This document shows, piece by piece, positions 26,791 through 35,112 of a stretch of DNA of 64,000 nt. The stretch comes from Gemmatimonadota bacterium. Lineage in GTDB: Bacteria > Gemmatimonadota > Gemmatimonadetes > Longimicrobiales > Gaopeijiaceae. Location of the stretch: assembly GCA_030428885.1 (NCBI GenBank), contig JAUIEJ010000009.1, forward strand, positions 186,001 to 250,000, read 5' to 3'. The notes beneath the pieces were generated by a model. That model saw nothing but the letters and a program-made list of their open reading frames with translations, did no database searches and was not told where the DNA came from. The first letter of the stretch is position 1. Every line of letters begins with the position of its first letter. Made by a program: the position numbers and the translations under genes.

Positions 26791-29453
26791 CCCCGGTGCC
26801 CGATCCCCGCCGTCTCGACGCGTGGGTGCTTGGCCTGGCGCTGCGGTGCTGGCCCCGGTCGATCCGGGCCGAAGCCGAAGACGAACTCCGGGCCACCTTC
26901 GAAGCCCGGCGCGGTCGGGGCGGCGGCGCGATGGATCTGGTTCTCGAGGGACTCGACGTGGCCTGGGCCGGGATCCGGGCTCGATTCTCGTCGGCGGGGC
27001 GGGCCCCGTCGACCCCACCACGGGAGGACGGGATGATGGGAACGACGGCGTCGGTGGTCCGGCACGGGCTCCGGGGACTCGCCCGCAGCCGGGGGTGGGC
27101 CGTGCTCACCGGCGGCGTGCTGGCCGTGGGTGTGGCGGCCACGGCCGGGGTGTTCGCAGTGGTCGACGCGGTGGCGGTGCGGGACCTGCCCTACCCCGCC
27201 CCGGATCGCCTCGTACGCATCGGCGCCGAGCGGGAGGGACGCCCCGGATTGTCGACCTTGTCCGGGCCCAACGTCCGGGATGTCGCCCGGGCGTCCCGCA
27301 CCGTGGCCTCTCTCGCCGCCGTCACGCCCAGCACCATGGGCATCGCCGCCGCCGACGGTTCGCCGGAGCTGGTCCGGGGCGGGTGGGTGTCGGGGGAATT
27401 CTTCGCCACCCTGGAGGTGGCCGCCGCCCACGGCCGGGTGTTGGGCGCCGCCGACGACGCGCTCACGGCCCCCTTCACCGTGGTGCTGGGCCACGCCCTG
27501 GCCCGGAGGCTCTTCGGTGACGAGCCGGCCCCCGGGCGAACCCTGGCCATCGACGGTCGCCTCGCCACGGTAGTGGGCGTGATGGGCCCGGACTTCCACC
27601 CGCCCGAGGGGGTGAACCTGGGCGAAACCGCCCTCTGGGCCCCCCTGGCCCACGCCCCCCTCCCCGTGGAGGAGCGGGGTCTGGCCTTTCTCGACGTGGT
27701 GGGCCGCCTGGCCCCCGACGCCACCCTGTCCACCGCCGAGTCGGAGCTTCTTCGCATCGGCCAGGGGCTGGTGGAGACCCACGACCTGTCGCCTCGGGCC
27801 TTCGCGGCCCTGGCCACCCGCCCACTCCGATCCGAGACCGTGGAGGGCACCCGCCCCGTCCTGGCCCTCCTCCTGGCGGCGGTGGGGTTGGTTCTGGCCA
27901 TCGCGGCGTTGAACGCCGCCAACCTGATCCTGCTCCGGGTCCTCGACCGGGTCGACGCCCTCCGGGTGCGCATGGCCCTGGGGGCGTCCCGGGCCCGGGT
28001 CGTGGGCGAATCGGTAGTGGAATCGACGGCGGTGGCGGTGCTGGGCGGAGGCGTGGGACTCGCCGTGGCGTCGGCTGCGGTGAAGGCGGTGGTGGCGGCC
28101 CGGCCGGTGGATCTGCCCCGGCTCTCCGAAGCCACGGTGGACGTCCGCACGGCGGTGGTCGCTCTGGGGCTCACTCTCGCCGTGGGCGCGGTGGCCGGGC
28201 TCGTCCCGGCGCTGGTCGCCGTGGGCGAGGCCTCCCTGGCCCGGACCCGGCGCGCCGGTTCGAGCCGCGGCCGGCGAGCCCGCCTCCTGCGCGACGGGGT
28301 GGTGGTGCTCCAGGTGGCCGTGGGGCTCGCCTTGGCCGGGAGCGCCGCCCTGGTGGCCCGGAGCCTGGGCGAGCGCCGGAGCGTGCCCGTGGGTCTCGAT
28401 CCGGCCCACCTCCACGTGGCCACGCTCCGCATCGAGGGGATCGGGGGCGAGGCCTTCCGACCCGCCACCCTGGACGACCTCCTGGAGGGGTTCCGGGCTC
28501 GACCCGGGGTCGTGGCGGCGGGGCTCGGGTCGGGATCCCCCTACGTCCCCGGCGGCTTCGTCGGGTATCTGGAGCCCGACGGGGTCGAGGTCTCCGCCGA
28601 AGACCGCATGCGGGGCCGGGTGGAATTCCACCGCACCAGCGCCGAACCCCTGGCTCTCCTGGGCATTCCCCTCCTTCGCGGTCGCGACCTGGCCCCCTCC
28701 GACCGAGAGGACACGGAGGCGGTGGTGGTCGTGTCGGCCGCCACGGCCCGGGCGTGGTGGGGCGACGTCGATCCCCTGGGCCGCATGGTGGTCCTGGGCG
28801 GAGACGGCACCTTCACCCCGCGGCGGGTGGTGGGCGTCGCCGCCGATCCCCGGTACCGGGGGCCCGCCACGGCCCCGGAGCAGCACGTCTGGATTCCGTG
28901 GCGCCAGATGCCCGCAGCGCCCCTGGACCTCCGGGTCCGCACCGACGGCGCGGTGTCGCCCGAACGGGTCATCGCCGAGGGCGTGGCGGGCGTTCCGGGC
29001 ATCCAGGTGCGAGGCGTCCGGTCCGTGGAACGGGAGCGCGCCGCCCGCTTCGTCGAACCCACCTTCTTCACCGTGCTCTTCGCCTTCTTCGCCACCGCCG
29101 CCCTGCTCTTCGCCGTGGTGGGACTCTACTCGACCCTGGCCCAGGGGGTGCGGGCCCGGCGCACCGAGCTGGGGATCCGCATGGTCCTGGGCGCCCATCG
29201 GGGCCGGCTGATCCGGGGCGTGGTGATCCGGGGCGCCGCCGTGACCGGCGCCGGGCTGGCCGTGGGCGCCCTGCTCTCCTTCGCTGGAGCCCGCCTCACG
29301 TCATCGCTCCTCTTCGGGGTCCGGCCCGGCGACCTGACCGCCTGGAGCGCCGCCGCCGGCGTTCTCCTCCTGGCGGCGCTGGCCGCCAGCGGCGTCCCGG
29401 CGTGGCGGGCGGGCCGGACCGAACCGGTCCGGAACCTGCGCCCGGAGGGATGA
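26787..29453 (+). CDS. MacB/FtsX-type orphan permease (ADOP family), module 3
   Basis: Inner-membrane permease of 888 residues. It has the ADOP layout: a cytoplasmic N-terminus of about 100 residues (with ALRCWPRSIRAEAEDELRAT, as in other PadR-linked permeases), a first helix at about 104-130, a periplasmic MacB-like domain, an FtsX block with LAIAALNAANLILLRVLDRVD, and a C-terminal FtsX block ending GRTEPVRNLRPEG. The helix-1 flank is less canonical (RSRGWAVLTGGVLAVGV) than in modules 1, 2 and 5. The start at ATG 26787 overlaps padR3; the frame is open much further upstream, but that part is not family-like. The substrate is unknown. Confidence 0.9.
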   Translation: MTPVPDPRRLDAWVLGLALRCWPRSIRAEAEDELRATFEARRGRGGGAMDLVLEGLDVAWAGIRARFSSAGRAPSTPPREDGMMGTTASVVRHGLRGLARSRGWAVLTGGVLAVGVAATAGVFAVVDAVAVRDLPYPAPDRLVRIGAEREGRPGLSTLSGPNVRDVARASRTVASLAAVTPSTMGIAAADGSPELVRGGWVSGEFFATLEVAAAHGRVLGAADDALTAPFTVVLGHALARRLFGDEPAPGRTLAIDGRLATVVGVMGPDFHPPEGVNLGETALWAPLAHAPLPVEERGLAFLDVVGRLAPDATLSTAESELLRIGQGLVETHDLSPRAFAALATRPLRSETVEGTRPVLALLLAAVGLVLAIAALNAANLILLRVLDRVDALRVRMALGASRARVVGESVVESTAVAVLGGGVGLAVASAAVKAVVAARPVDLPRLSEATVDVRTAVVALGLTLAVGAVAGLVPALVAVGEASLARTRRAGSSRGRRARLLRDGVVVLQVAVGLALAGSAALVARSLGERRSVPVGLDPAHLHVATLRIEGIGGEAFRPATLDDLLEGFRARPGVVAAGLGSGSPYVPGGFVGYLEPDGVEVSAEDRMRGRVEFHRTSAEPLALLGIPLLRGRDLAPSDREDTEAVVVVSAATARAWWGDVDPLGRMVVLGGDGTFTPRRVVGVAADPRYRGPATAPEQHVWIPWRQMPAAPLDLRVRTDGAVSPERVIAEGVAGVPGIQVRGVRSVERERAARFVEPTFFTVLFAFFATAALLFAVVGLYSTLAQGVRARRTELGIRMVLGAHRGRLIRGVVIRGAAVTGAGLAVGALLSFAGARLTSSLLFGVRPGDLTAWSAAAGVLLLAALAASGVPAWRAGRTEPVRNLRPEG

Positions 29454-29461
29454 GCTGCGCC

Positions 29462-30013
29462 CTAGACCCACACCCCGCAGCGGAAGCCGCGGGCCCCGTA
29501 GTACGAGTCGGCGCCGTTGTGGTAGATGAAGACCGTGCCGTAGCGGTGGTCGCCGAAGATGGCCCCTCCGAGCCCGCGAATGTCCGCCGGGGTCTTCAGC
29601 CAGCTCGAGGTCTTCGTGTCCACCGGGCCCAGGGCCTGCAGCCGGCGGTACGCCGCCTCGTCGAGGAGCTCGGCCCCCATGGCCGACGCCCGCTCCAGGG
29701 CGCTCCCGTCCGGCGGGTGCTTCTTCCGGCCGACCCGGGCCTCCCGGTCGTAGCACACACTGCGACGCCCCTTCGGGCTCTCCACCACGCAGTCCACGAA
29801 CCGCACCGCCCCGGTCTCGGCGTCCACGTCCACGACGTCGGGCTCCCCCCCGCTGGCCTCCATCTCCGCCAGCGTGTCCAGAGCCGCCGGGGCCGCGTTC
29901 AGTCGAGCCCGGACCTCGGCCCAGGCGAGTCCCTCGTGGCGGTGCATGTGGGCGGCGAACCGCGCCTCGAGGGTGCCCAGCAGTCTGTCCCGGGCTTCGT
30001 CACGACTCGGCAT
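29462..30013 (-). CDS. DUF4256 family protein
   Basis: Cytoplasmic protein of 183 residues that matches DUF4256 over its whole length. Characteristic blocks are RFAAHMHRHEGLAWAEV, GGEPDVV, VVESPKGRRSVCYD, VDTKTSSWLKTP and the C-terminal VFIYHNGADSYYGARGFR. The function is unknown. It starts 1 bp after the methyltransferase stop and is the last gene of a three-gene operon with it and a serine-hydrolase lipoprotein. Confidence 0.88.
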   Translation of the reverse strand: MPSRDEARDRLLGTLEARFAAHMHRHEGLAWAEVRARLNAAPAALDTLAEMEASGGEPDVVDVDAETGAVRFVDCVVESPKGRRSVCYDREARVGRKKHPPDGSALERASAMGAELLDEAAYRRLQALGPVDTKTSSWLKTPADIRGLGGAIFGDHRYGTVFIYHNGADSYYGARGFRCGVWV

Positions 30014-30014
30014 G

Positions 30015-30806
30015 TCAGGCCACCCCCCATGCGATGATGTGCGTACCTGCTCCGGGCGAAGCGGCGCTGGCCCGGAGTTCCTGATCGAACAGCATCTGCC
30101 ACTCGGGAGTCCCGTCGGCGGGGAGTCCCATATCGCCTCGGGGCAGCAACCACCCGCTGGCATGGAACTCCAGGTGCCGCAGGCCCCCGTCCTGGAGCAG
30201 GCCGCGCAGTTCGTCGACCCGATAGAGATGGCACTCGTGCCCGTCGTTCACGGTCCGGGGCAGATCACCGGTCCGGAACACGTCGAGGTTGACCTCCATG
30301 GGGAGAGCGAGAATTCCCTCCAGGTGCCGGTGCACCGTTCCCCAGAGGCTCATGACCGACAGCCCCACCCACCCACCGGGGCGGGTCACCCGCTTGAGTT
30401 CGGCCACGGCGTCGGCCGCCCGGTCCAGGCAGTACGACAGCGGCCCGCCCAGCGCCAGCGCGACGTCGAACCCATCGGCCTCGAAGGCCCCGAGGTCGGT
30501 GATGCTCCCCAGGGTCCACGCCTCGGCGTCGGGCACCGCGGCGCGGCAGGCCCGCAACTGTTCCGGCGAGAGATCGAGGCAGGTGACCCGAGCCCCCCGG
30601 TCCCGCACGACCCGGGCGAAGGTCCCGGGGCCGCACCCGGCATCCAACACGTGGTCGCCGGCCTTCACCCGCTGCTCCACGTGGTGCCGGTAGACCCGGT
30701 ACTCGAAGCGCGCGCGGGCATCCTTCTCCCACCGGGCGCGCTCCCGCTCACCGAACCGATCGTAGAAGGCGGCCGTGTGTTCGGGATCGTAGGGCAGGCG
30801 GGTCAT
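30015..30806 (-). CDS. SAM-dependent methyltransferase
   Basis: Class I methyltransferase of 263 residues. Motif I is HVLDAGCGPGTFAR, followed by an acidic residue after strand 2 (VTCLDLSPEQL), and motif IV-V appears as DVALALGGPLSYCLD and VTRPGGWVGLSVMS. The substrate cannot be inferred; the group resembles UbiE-type or generic small-molecule methyltransferases. It starts with an ATG that overlaps the upstream serine-hydrolase stop (ATGA). Confidence 0.9.
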   Translation of the reverse strand: MTRLPYDPEHTAAFYDRFGERERARWEKDARARFEYRVYRHHVEQRVKAGDHVLDAGCGPGTFARVVRDRGARVTCLDLSPEQLRACRAAVPDAEAWTLGSITDLGAFEADGFDVALALGGPLSYCLDRAADAVAELKRVTRPGGWVGLSVMSLWGTVHRHLEGILALPMEVNLDVFRTGDLPRTVNDGHECHLYRVDELRGLLQDGGLRHLEFHASGWLLPRGDMGLPADGTPEWQMLFDQELRASAASPGAGTHIIAWGVA

Positions 30807-32143
30807 GGGTCGATCCGGAGTCCCGCCACGCTGTCGAACAGCGTCAGCCAGTGGAGCCGCCGGTACCGTCCGTCGTCCTTCTCCGTGAACCCCATCTCCA
30901 CCCCGAGGTCGGGAAGATAGAACCCGGTGGCCGGATAGGCGTCGTGGGCCGGACCGTCGTCGATGCTCACCCGGGCGAAGCCGTCGGCCCACTCCACGCC
31001 CACGGCGCCGATCCCGGGGAGCCGGTAGACCCCTTCGATGGCGGCGGGATCCTCGTCGGCGGCCAGGCCCCGGGCGTCGAACCGCGGCACGCCTTCCCCG
31101 CGCCCGGTCTCGGCCACCCGCACCAGTGCCCGGGTGAGCTGGAGTTCCTGGGGGCGGGCCCCGAGCGTGTTGCTGGTCCAGGCGACCACGAGCCCGGAGG
31201 TGTGGTCGTGATAGATCACGCCGTGGAATCCGGCGAGGTGCCCATCGAAGTAGGCCGGCCCCTCTCCGACGCGGAACCAGTTGCCCCCATCGAGGGCCGA
31301 AGTCTCGCCCGTGGGGAATCGCGGGCGAGCGCGCACCTCGTCCCCCGCGACGGCGGCGCCCACCGACCCGTCGATCATGGCCGTGCCCCACCGCGCCATG
31401 TCCCGGGCCGACAGGTAGAGGTTGGACGACCCGTAGAACGGCTCATCGTCGGCCGCGTCGGCGTCCATCACCACGCCGTCCACGAGGCGGTACCCCCGGG
31501 TCCGTACCCCGGACCAATCGGCGAAGCGGGCGGGGCGCAGAAACACCCCGTCCATTCCCAGGGGCTCGAGGAACCGCTCCCGGAGGAACGATTCCCAGGG
31601 CGACCCCGTGACCCGCTCGGTCACCAGGGCCAGCACATCGAAGCACTCGTTGCAGTAGGCGAACCGGGATCCGGGCTCGAAGAGCGGCACCGTGTCGAGG
31701 GCGGCCACCTCCTCCTCGTTGGTCAACCCGGTGGCATCGTCCAGTTCGGCGAGCCCCGCGCTGTGCTCCAGGAGGTGGCGCAGCGTGGTGCCGCGGTGGG
31801 GAAACGCCGGCACGAACCGCTGCACCGGATCGTCGAGGTCGAGGTGGCCCTCGGCCTGGAGGTGCCGGAGACCCGCGGCCACGAAGGTCTTGGCCAGCGA
31901 CGCGCCGTCGGTCGGGGTATCCGGGGTGAACGGCTCCCCCTCGTCCCGGTTCGCCAGGCCCCACCCTCCCTCGAATACGGGGACCCCCCAGCGGGTGACC
32001 ACCACGGCTCCCGAAAACCCCGTGGAGTCGTGGACCGCGTCCATGAACGCCTGGAGCCGCGCCTCGGTGGTGGGGGTCTCCGGGGCACACGCCACCGCCA
32101 TCAGCAGGGCGCCCACGGCCCCGGCTCGGCGACGCCGGCTCAC
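30803..32143 (-). CDS. Beta-lactamase-fold serine hydrolase, likely lipoprotein
   Basis: Class C beta-lactamase/DD-peptidase-like protein of about 446 residues. The N-terminus from GTG 32143 reads as a lipoprotein signal (basic RRRR, hydrophobic stretch, AVAC with C19). The catalytic motif SLAK is at 82-85 and the second motif YCN at 163-165, so the active site is intact. A C-terminal part after about 340 looks like the beta-barrel domain common in these esterase/peptidase relatives. Many such proteins are esterases or peptidases, not antibiotic-resistance enzymes. It is first of an operon with the methyltransferase and DUF4256. The start is uncertain, as the frame is open further upstream. 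Confidence 0.82.
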   Translation of the reverse strand: MSRRRRAGAVGALLMAVACAPETPTTEARLQAFMDAVHDSTGFSGAVVVTRWGVPVFEGGWGLANRDEGEPFTPDTPTDGASLAKTFVAAGLRHLQAEGHLDLDDPVQRFVPAFPHRGTTLRHLLEHSAGLAELDDATGLTNEEEVAALDTVPLFEPGSRFAYCNECFDVLALVTERVTGSPWESFLRERFLEPLGMDGVFLRPARFADWSGVRTRGYRLVDGVVMDADAADDEPFYGSSNLYLSARDMARWGTAMIDGSVGAAVAGDEVRARPRFPTGETSALDGGNWFRVGEGPAYFDGHLAGFHGVIYHDHTSGLVVAWTSNTLGARPQELQLTRALVRVAETGRGEGVPRFDARGLAADEDPAAIEGVYRLPGIGAVGVEWADGFARVSIDDGPAHDAYPATGFYLPDLGVEMGFTEKDDGRYRRLHWLTLFDSVAGLRIDP

Positions 32144-32253
32144 CCGGCCCCAGCGCTGCGACGCTGCACCCTGGTCCCCCTCGTGGCGCGTGGTCCTCGT
32201 CAACGACCTGCGAGCGATCCTACGGTCGCCCCCCCGAACACACCAGCGCACAG

Positions 32254-32282
32254 CCGGGCCCGTCGGCTTGCCGGGGGCCCGG
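32254..32282. other. Strong inverted repeat between divergent genes
   Basis: CCGGGCCC (32254-32261) pairs with GGGCCCGG (32275-32282) around a 13-nt loop. It lies in the 201-bp region between the divergent serine-hydrolase and M20 genes, about 60 bp before the M20 start. It could be a leader hairpin or binding site; there is no T-run to suggest a terminator. Confidence 0.4.
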
Positions 32283-32344
32283 ATCCACCGCACTCTGAGC
32301 CCACCTCACCCCACCCCTGCACCACCCCCGTCGGGAGGACTTCC

Positions 32345-33979
32345 GTGCGTCTCATCGCCCGGCGCGTGCTCGCGCCCATCCTCACCCTGGCCCTGCTGGC
32401 CCCCGGCGTCCTGAGCGCCCAGGTCGACGACGATCGCCTCGAGGCCCTCAAGGCCGAGGCCCAGCAGAACGTCCAGAACAACGCCAAGATGGTCCAGGAA
32501 ATCGTCGACATGCTCTACTCGTTCGGCGAGTTGGGCATGCAGGAATTCGAGACGCAGCGGTATCTCACGGGACTCCTTGAAGACGAGGGCTTCGAGATCG
32601 AGCTCGGCGTCGCGGGTATGCCCTCGGCATGGACCGCCCGCTGGGGCTCGGGAAGCCCGGTGATCGCCCTGGGCTCGGACGTCGACGGCATCCCCCAATC
32701 GAACCAGAAGCCCGGCGTGGGCTACCGGGACGCCGTCGTCGACCTCGCCCCGGGTCACGGGGAAGGTCACAACTCCGGACAGGCCGTGAACATCGTGGCG
32801 GCCCTGGCGGTGAAGGAGATCATGGAGCGGGAAGGCCTATCCGGCACGCTCCTCATCTGGCCCGGGGTCGCCGAGGAGCAGGTGGCGTCGAAGGCGTACT
32901 TCGTCCGCGAGGGGGTGTTCGACGGCGTCGACGTGAACCTCTTCACCCACGTGAGCTCCAACTTCGGCATGTCCTGGGGCCAGGCCGGCGGAAACGCTCT
33001 CTGGTCGGTGCAGTTCAAGTTCAACGGCGAGACGGCCCACTCGGCGGGCTCGCCCTGGCGGGGGCGCTCGGCGCTGGACGCCGCCATGCTCATGGCCCAG
33101 GCGTGGGAGTACAAGCGGGAGCATCTCCAGCCCGCGGCGCGGTCCCACTACATCATCGTCGACGGCGGAGACCAGCCCAACGTGGTGCCCCAGCGCTCCA
33201 CCATCTGGTTCTACTTCCGGGAGCGGGACTACGAAAAGACGAAGGAGATGTACGACGCCGCCGTGAAGATGGCCGAAGGTGCGGCCCTCATGACGGGCAC
33301 CCAGATCGACACCATCATGACGGTGGGCGCCGCGTACGGGCGCCACTTCAGCCGCCCCGTGGCCGAGGCGACCTACGCCAACATCCAGGCCGTGGGACTT
33401 CCGGAGTGGAGCGAGGACGACCAGACACTGGCCCGGGGACTCCAGGAGGAACTGGGCGTGACCGTCCGCGGACTCGCCGACTCCCTTCCCGAGCTCGCCG
33501 GCCCCGTGGACCTGTCCCGCTCCCTGGGAGGAGGCTCGGACGACATCGGCGACATCTCGTGGAACATGCCCACCGTGACCCTCCGGTACCCGTCGAACAT
33601 TCCCGGCGGCCCCGGCCACAACTGGGCCAACGGCATCGCCATGGCCACGCCCATCGCCCACAAGGGTGCGGTGGCCGGCGCCGAGGTACAGGCCCGCACG
33701 CTTCTCGACCTGCTCCTCAAGCCCGAGCTCATCGACGAGGCATGGACGTATTTCAACGACGTCCAGACCGCCGAGGAGGAGTACATTCCCTTCATCACCG
33801 AGCACGACCAGCCGGCCATCTGGCTCAACGAAGACATCATGGCCCGCTGGCGTCCGCTCATGCGGGAGTTCTACTACGACCCCTCCCGCTTCGACACCTA
33901 CCTGGAGCAGTTGGGCATCGAGTACCCCACGGTGCGCACCAAGCCCATCAGCCAGGACGACGACGGCGCGGGCAACTGA
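32345..33979 (+). CDS. Secreted M20-family amidohydrolase (AbgB-like)
   Basis: Exported metal-dependent amidohydrolase of 544 residues with a signal peptide (LAPILTLALLAPGVLSAQ). It resembles p-aminobenzoyl-glutamate hydrolase subunit B and related M20D proteins. ALGSDVDGIP, PGHGEGHNSG and the EE pair in WPGVAEEQ hold the expected metal-site residues, and GGSDDIGDISWNMPT with GGPGHNW is the AbgB-type second half. It starts at GTG 32345, preceded by AGGA at good spacing. The natural substrate is unknown. A long perfect hairpin follows the stop codon. Confidence 0.9.
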   Translation: MRLIARRVLAPILTLALLAPGVLSAQVDDDRLEALKAEAQQNVQNNAKMVQEIVDMLYSFGELGMQEFETQRYLTGLLEDEGFEIELGVAGMPSAWTARWGSGSPVIALGSDVDGIPQSNQKPGVGYRDAVVDLAPGHGEGHNSGQAVNIVAALAVKEIMEREGLSGTLLIWPGVAEEQVASKAYFVREGVFDGVDVNLFTHVSSNFGMSWGQAGGNALWSVQFKFNGETAHSAGSPWRGRSALDAAMLMAQAWEYKREHLQPAARSHYIIVDGGDQPNVVPQRSTIWFYFRERDYEKTKEMYDAAVKMAEGAALMTGTQIDTIMTVGAAYGRHFSRPVAEATYANIQAVGLPEWSEDDQTLARGLQEELGVTVRGLADSLPELAGPVDLSRSLGGGSDDIGDISWNMPTVTLRYPSNIPGGPGHNWANGIAMATPIAHKGAVAGAEVQARTLLDLLLKPELIDEAWTYFNDVQTAEEEYIPFITEHDQPAIWLNEDIMARWRPLMREFYYDPSRFDTYLEQLGIEYPTVRTKPISQDDDGAGN

Positions 33980-33990
33980 TCCGCACGGGA

Positions 33991-34030
33991 AGGCCCGGAC
34001 CGGGAGGCCCTGTCCCCCCGGTCCGGGCCT
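33991..34030 (+). terminator. Perfect 14-bp hairpin after the M20 gene
   Basis: AGGCCCGGACCGGG (33991-34004) and its exact complement (34017-34030) enclose a 12-nt loop, beginning 12 bp after the M20 stop. No U-tract follows, so it is a terminator-like hairpin rather than a textbook intrinsic terminator. Confidence 0.65.
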
Positions 34031-34076
34031 GCTCCGCGGCCTTGCGCCTCGGAGTCGGTGGGTGAAACGTCCACCT

Positions 34077-34397
34077 ATGCCCGCCGAACGAGCCTACTTC
34101 CGCATCCGGTACCCGTTGACCGCCCGGCCGAACTTCTTCGTCCAGGGCGTGCGGACCAGGGTCCTCGACGTCGCCGAGTACGGAATCAGCTTCCAGGCCG
34201 ATCCCCTTCCCGACCTCCACGAAGGAGATCGCCTCGCCGGGCGCCTCCAGATCGACGACCGCCACACGCTCCAGATCGAGGGCGACGTGGTCTGGATCAC
34301 CGAGGGCCTGGCGGCCATCCGCCTTCTCGAGCCCATTCCCTACAAGGTGATCCTCGACGAGCAGCTCCACCTCCGGACGCGCTACCCGGGGCGCTGA
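34077..34397 (+). CDS. Single-domain PilZ protein
   Basis: Cytoplasmic protein of 106 residues. The PilZ c-di-GMP motifs are recognisable: RxxxR as RAYFR at 5-9, and the second motif as DVAEYG at 31-36, where the usual serine of D/NxSxxG is alanine (A33). Binding of c-di-GMP is therefore plausible but possibly weakened. Such proteins act as adaptors for motility or envelope control. It stands alone after the hairpin at 33991-34030, and its end overlaps the convergent YdeI-like gene by 16 bp. Confidence 0.8.
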   Translation: MPAERAYFRIRYPLTARPNFFVQGVRTRVLDVAEYGISFQADPLPDLHEGDRLAGRLQIDDRHTLQIEGDVVWITEGLAAIRLLEPIPYKVILDEQLHLRTRYPGR

Positions 34398-34984
34398 TCC
34401 CGCAGACCCCGTCCCGCCAGGATCGACGCGGCGCATCGCTCGATCCGGGCAACCCGGGTGCTCGACCGCTTCGCGCCGGTGAAGTGGAGCAGATACTCCC
34501 TCTGCCGCCCCGGGGTGAGGCGGTGGAAGGCCGCGTCCAACGCCGGATCGTCCCGGAACCGGGCCTGGAGTTCCTCCGGATGGTTCAGGGCGCCCCGGTC
34601 CCCGGTCTCCACCACCGCCCCCCGCTCTTCGGCGGCCACGGCCTGGGCCACGAAGTCCCGCACCCGGGCCTCGTGGTTCTCCACCTCCTCGGGACCGGTG
34701 AACTCGACCCGCATCTGGGACCTCGAGTGGGGCCCCGGCGACACCAGGAGTCCCGCAGGATCCTCCAGGAGCACGCCCTTGAAGAACATGACGGAGCAGT
34801 GCGCTTTGAACGGCTGGAGAATGGCCACGTTGGCCCCGTCGTGCATGTAGCAGGGCTTGCCCCATTTCAAGGCTTCCTCCAACCCGCAGTCCAGGAGGAT
34901 CTCGCGAAGCCGCGCCATCTCCCCTCTCCAGCGGGGGGCTCGGGCCAGGAAATCGTCCACCGCGGAATGTCCAGGTTTCGCCAT
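34382..34984 (-). CDS. YdeI/DUF1801-family protein
   Basis: Cytoplasmic protein of 200 residues. The N-terminal half is DUF1801-like (LKWGKPCYMHDGANVAILQPFKAH), and the C-terminal half is the YdeI/OmpD-associated region with LTPGRQREYLLHFTGAK and a following basic helix. The family has been linked to envelope stress and bacteriocin tolerance in enterobacteria; the biochemical role is unknown. It is convergent with PilZ and divergent from the penicillin-binding protein gene. Confidence 0.88.
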   Translation of the reverse strand: MAKPGHSAVDDFLARAPRWRGEMARLREILLDCGLEEALKWGKPCYMHDGANVAILQPFKAHCSVMFFKGVLLEDPAGLLVSPGPHSRSQMRVEFTGPEEVENHEARVRDFVAQAVAAEERGAVVETGDRGALNHPEELQARFRDDPALDAAFHRLTPGRQREYLLHFTGAKRSSTRVARIERCAASILAGRGLRDQRPG

Positions 34985-35112
34985 GCTGCCGCCGTCATTC
35001 GGGGTGTTCGTGGGACTCCGTATGGGGTACCGGCCGCCCCGGATGTGGTTCCTGGCACGATTCGTGTTCGAGAGGGGGGGCGAACATTCGTTCCCCCAGC
35101 TCGTCCGTCATC

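Noticed and set aside
30803-32143. Antibiotic-resistance beta-lactamase
   Set aside because: The fold and motifs are shared by many esterases and peptidases, and nothing in the sequence or context points to beta-lactam hydrolysis. The same applies to 46768-48423.
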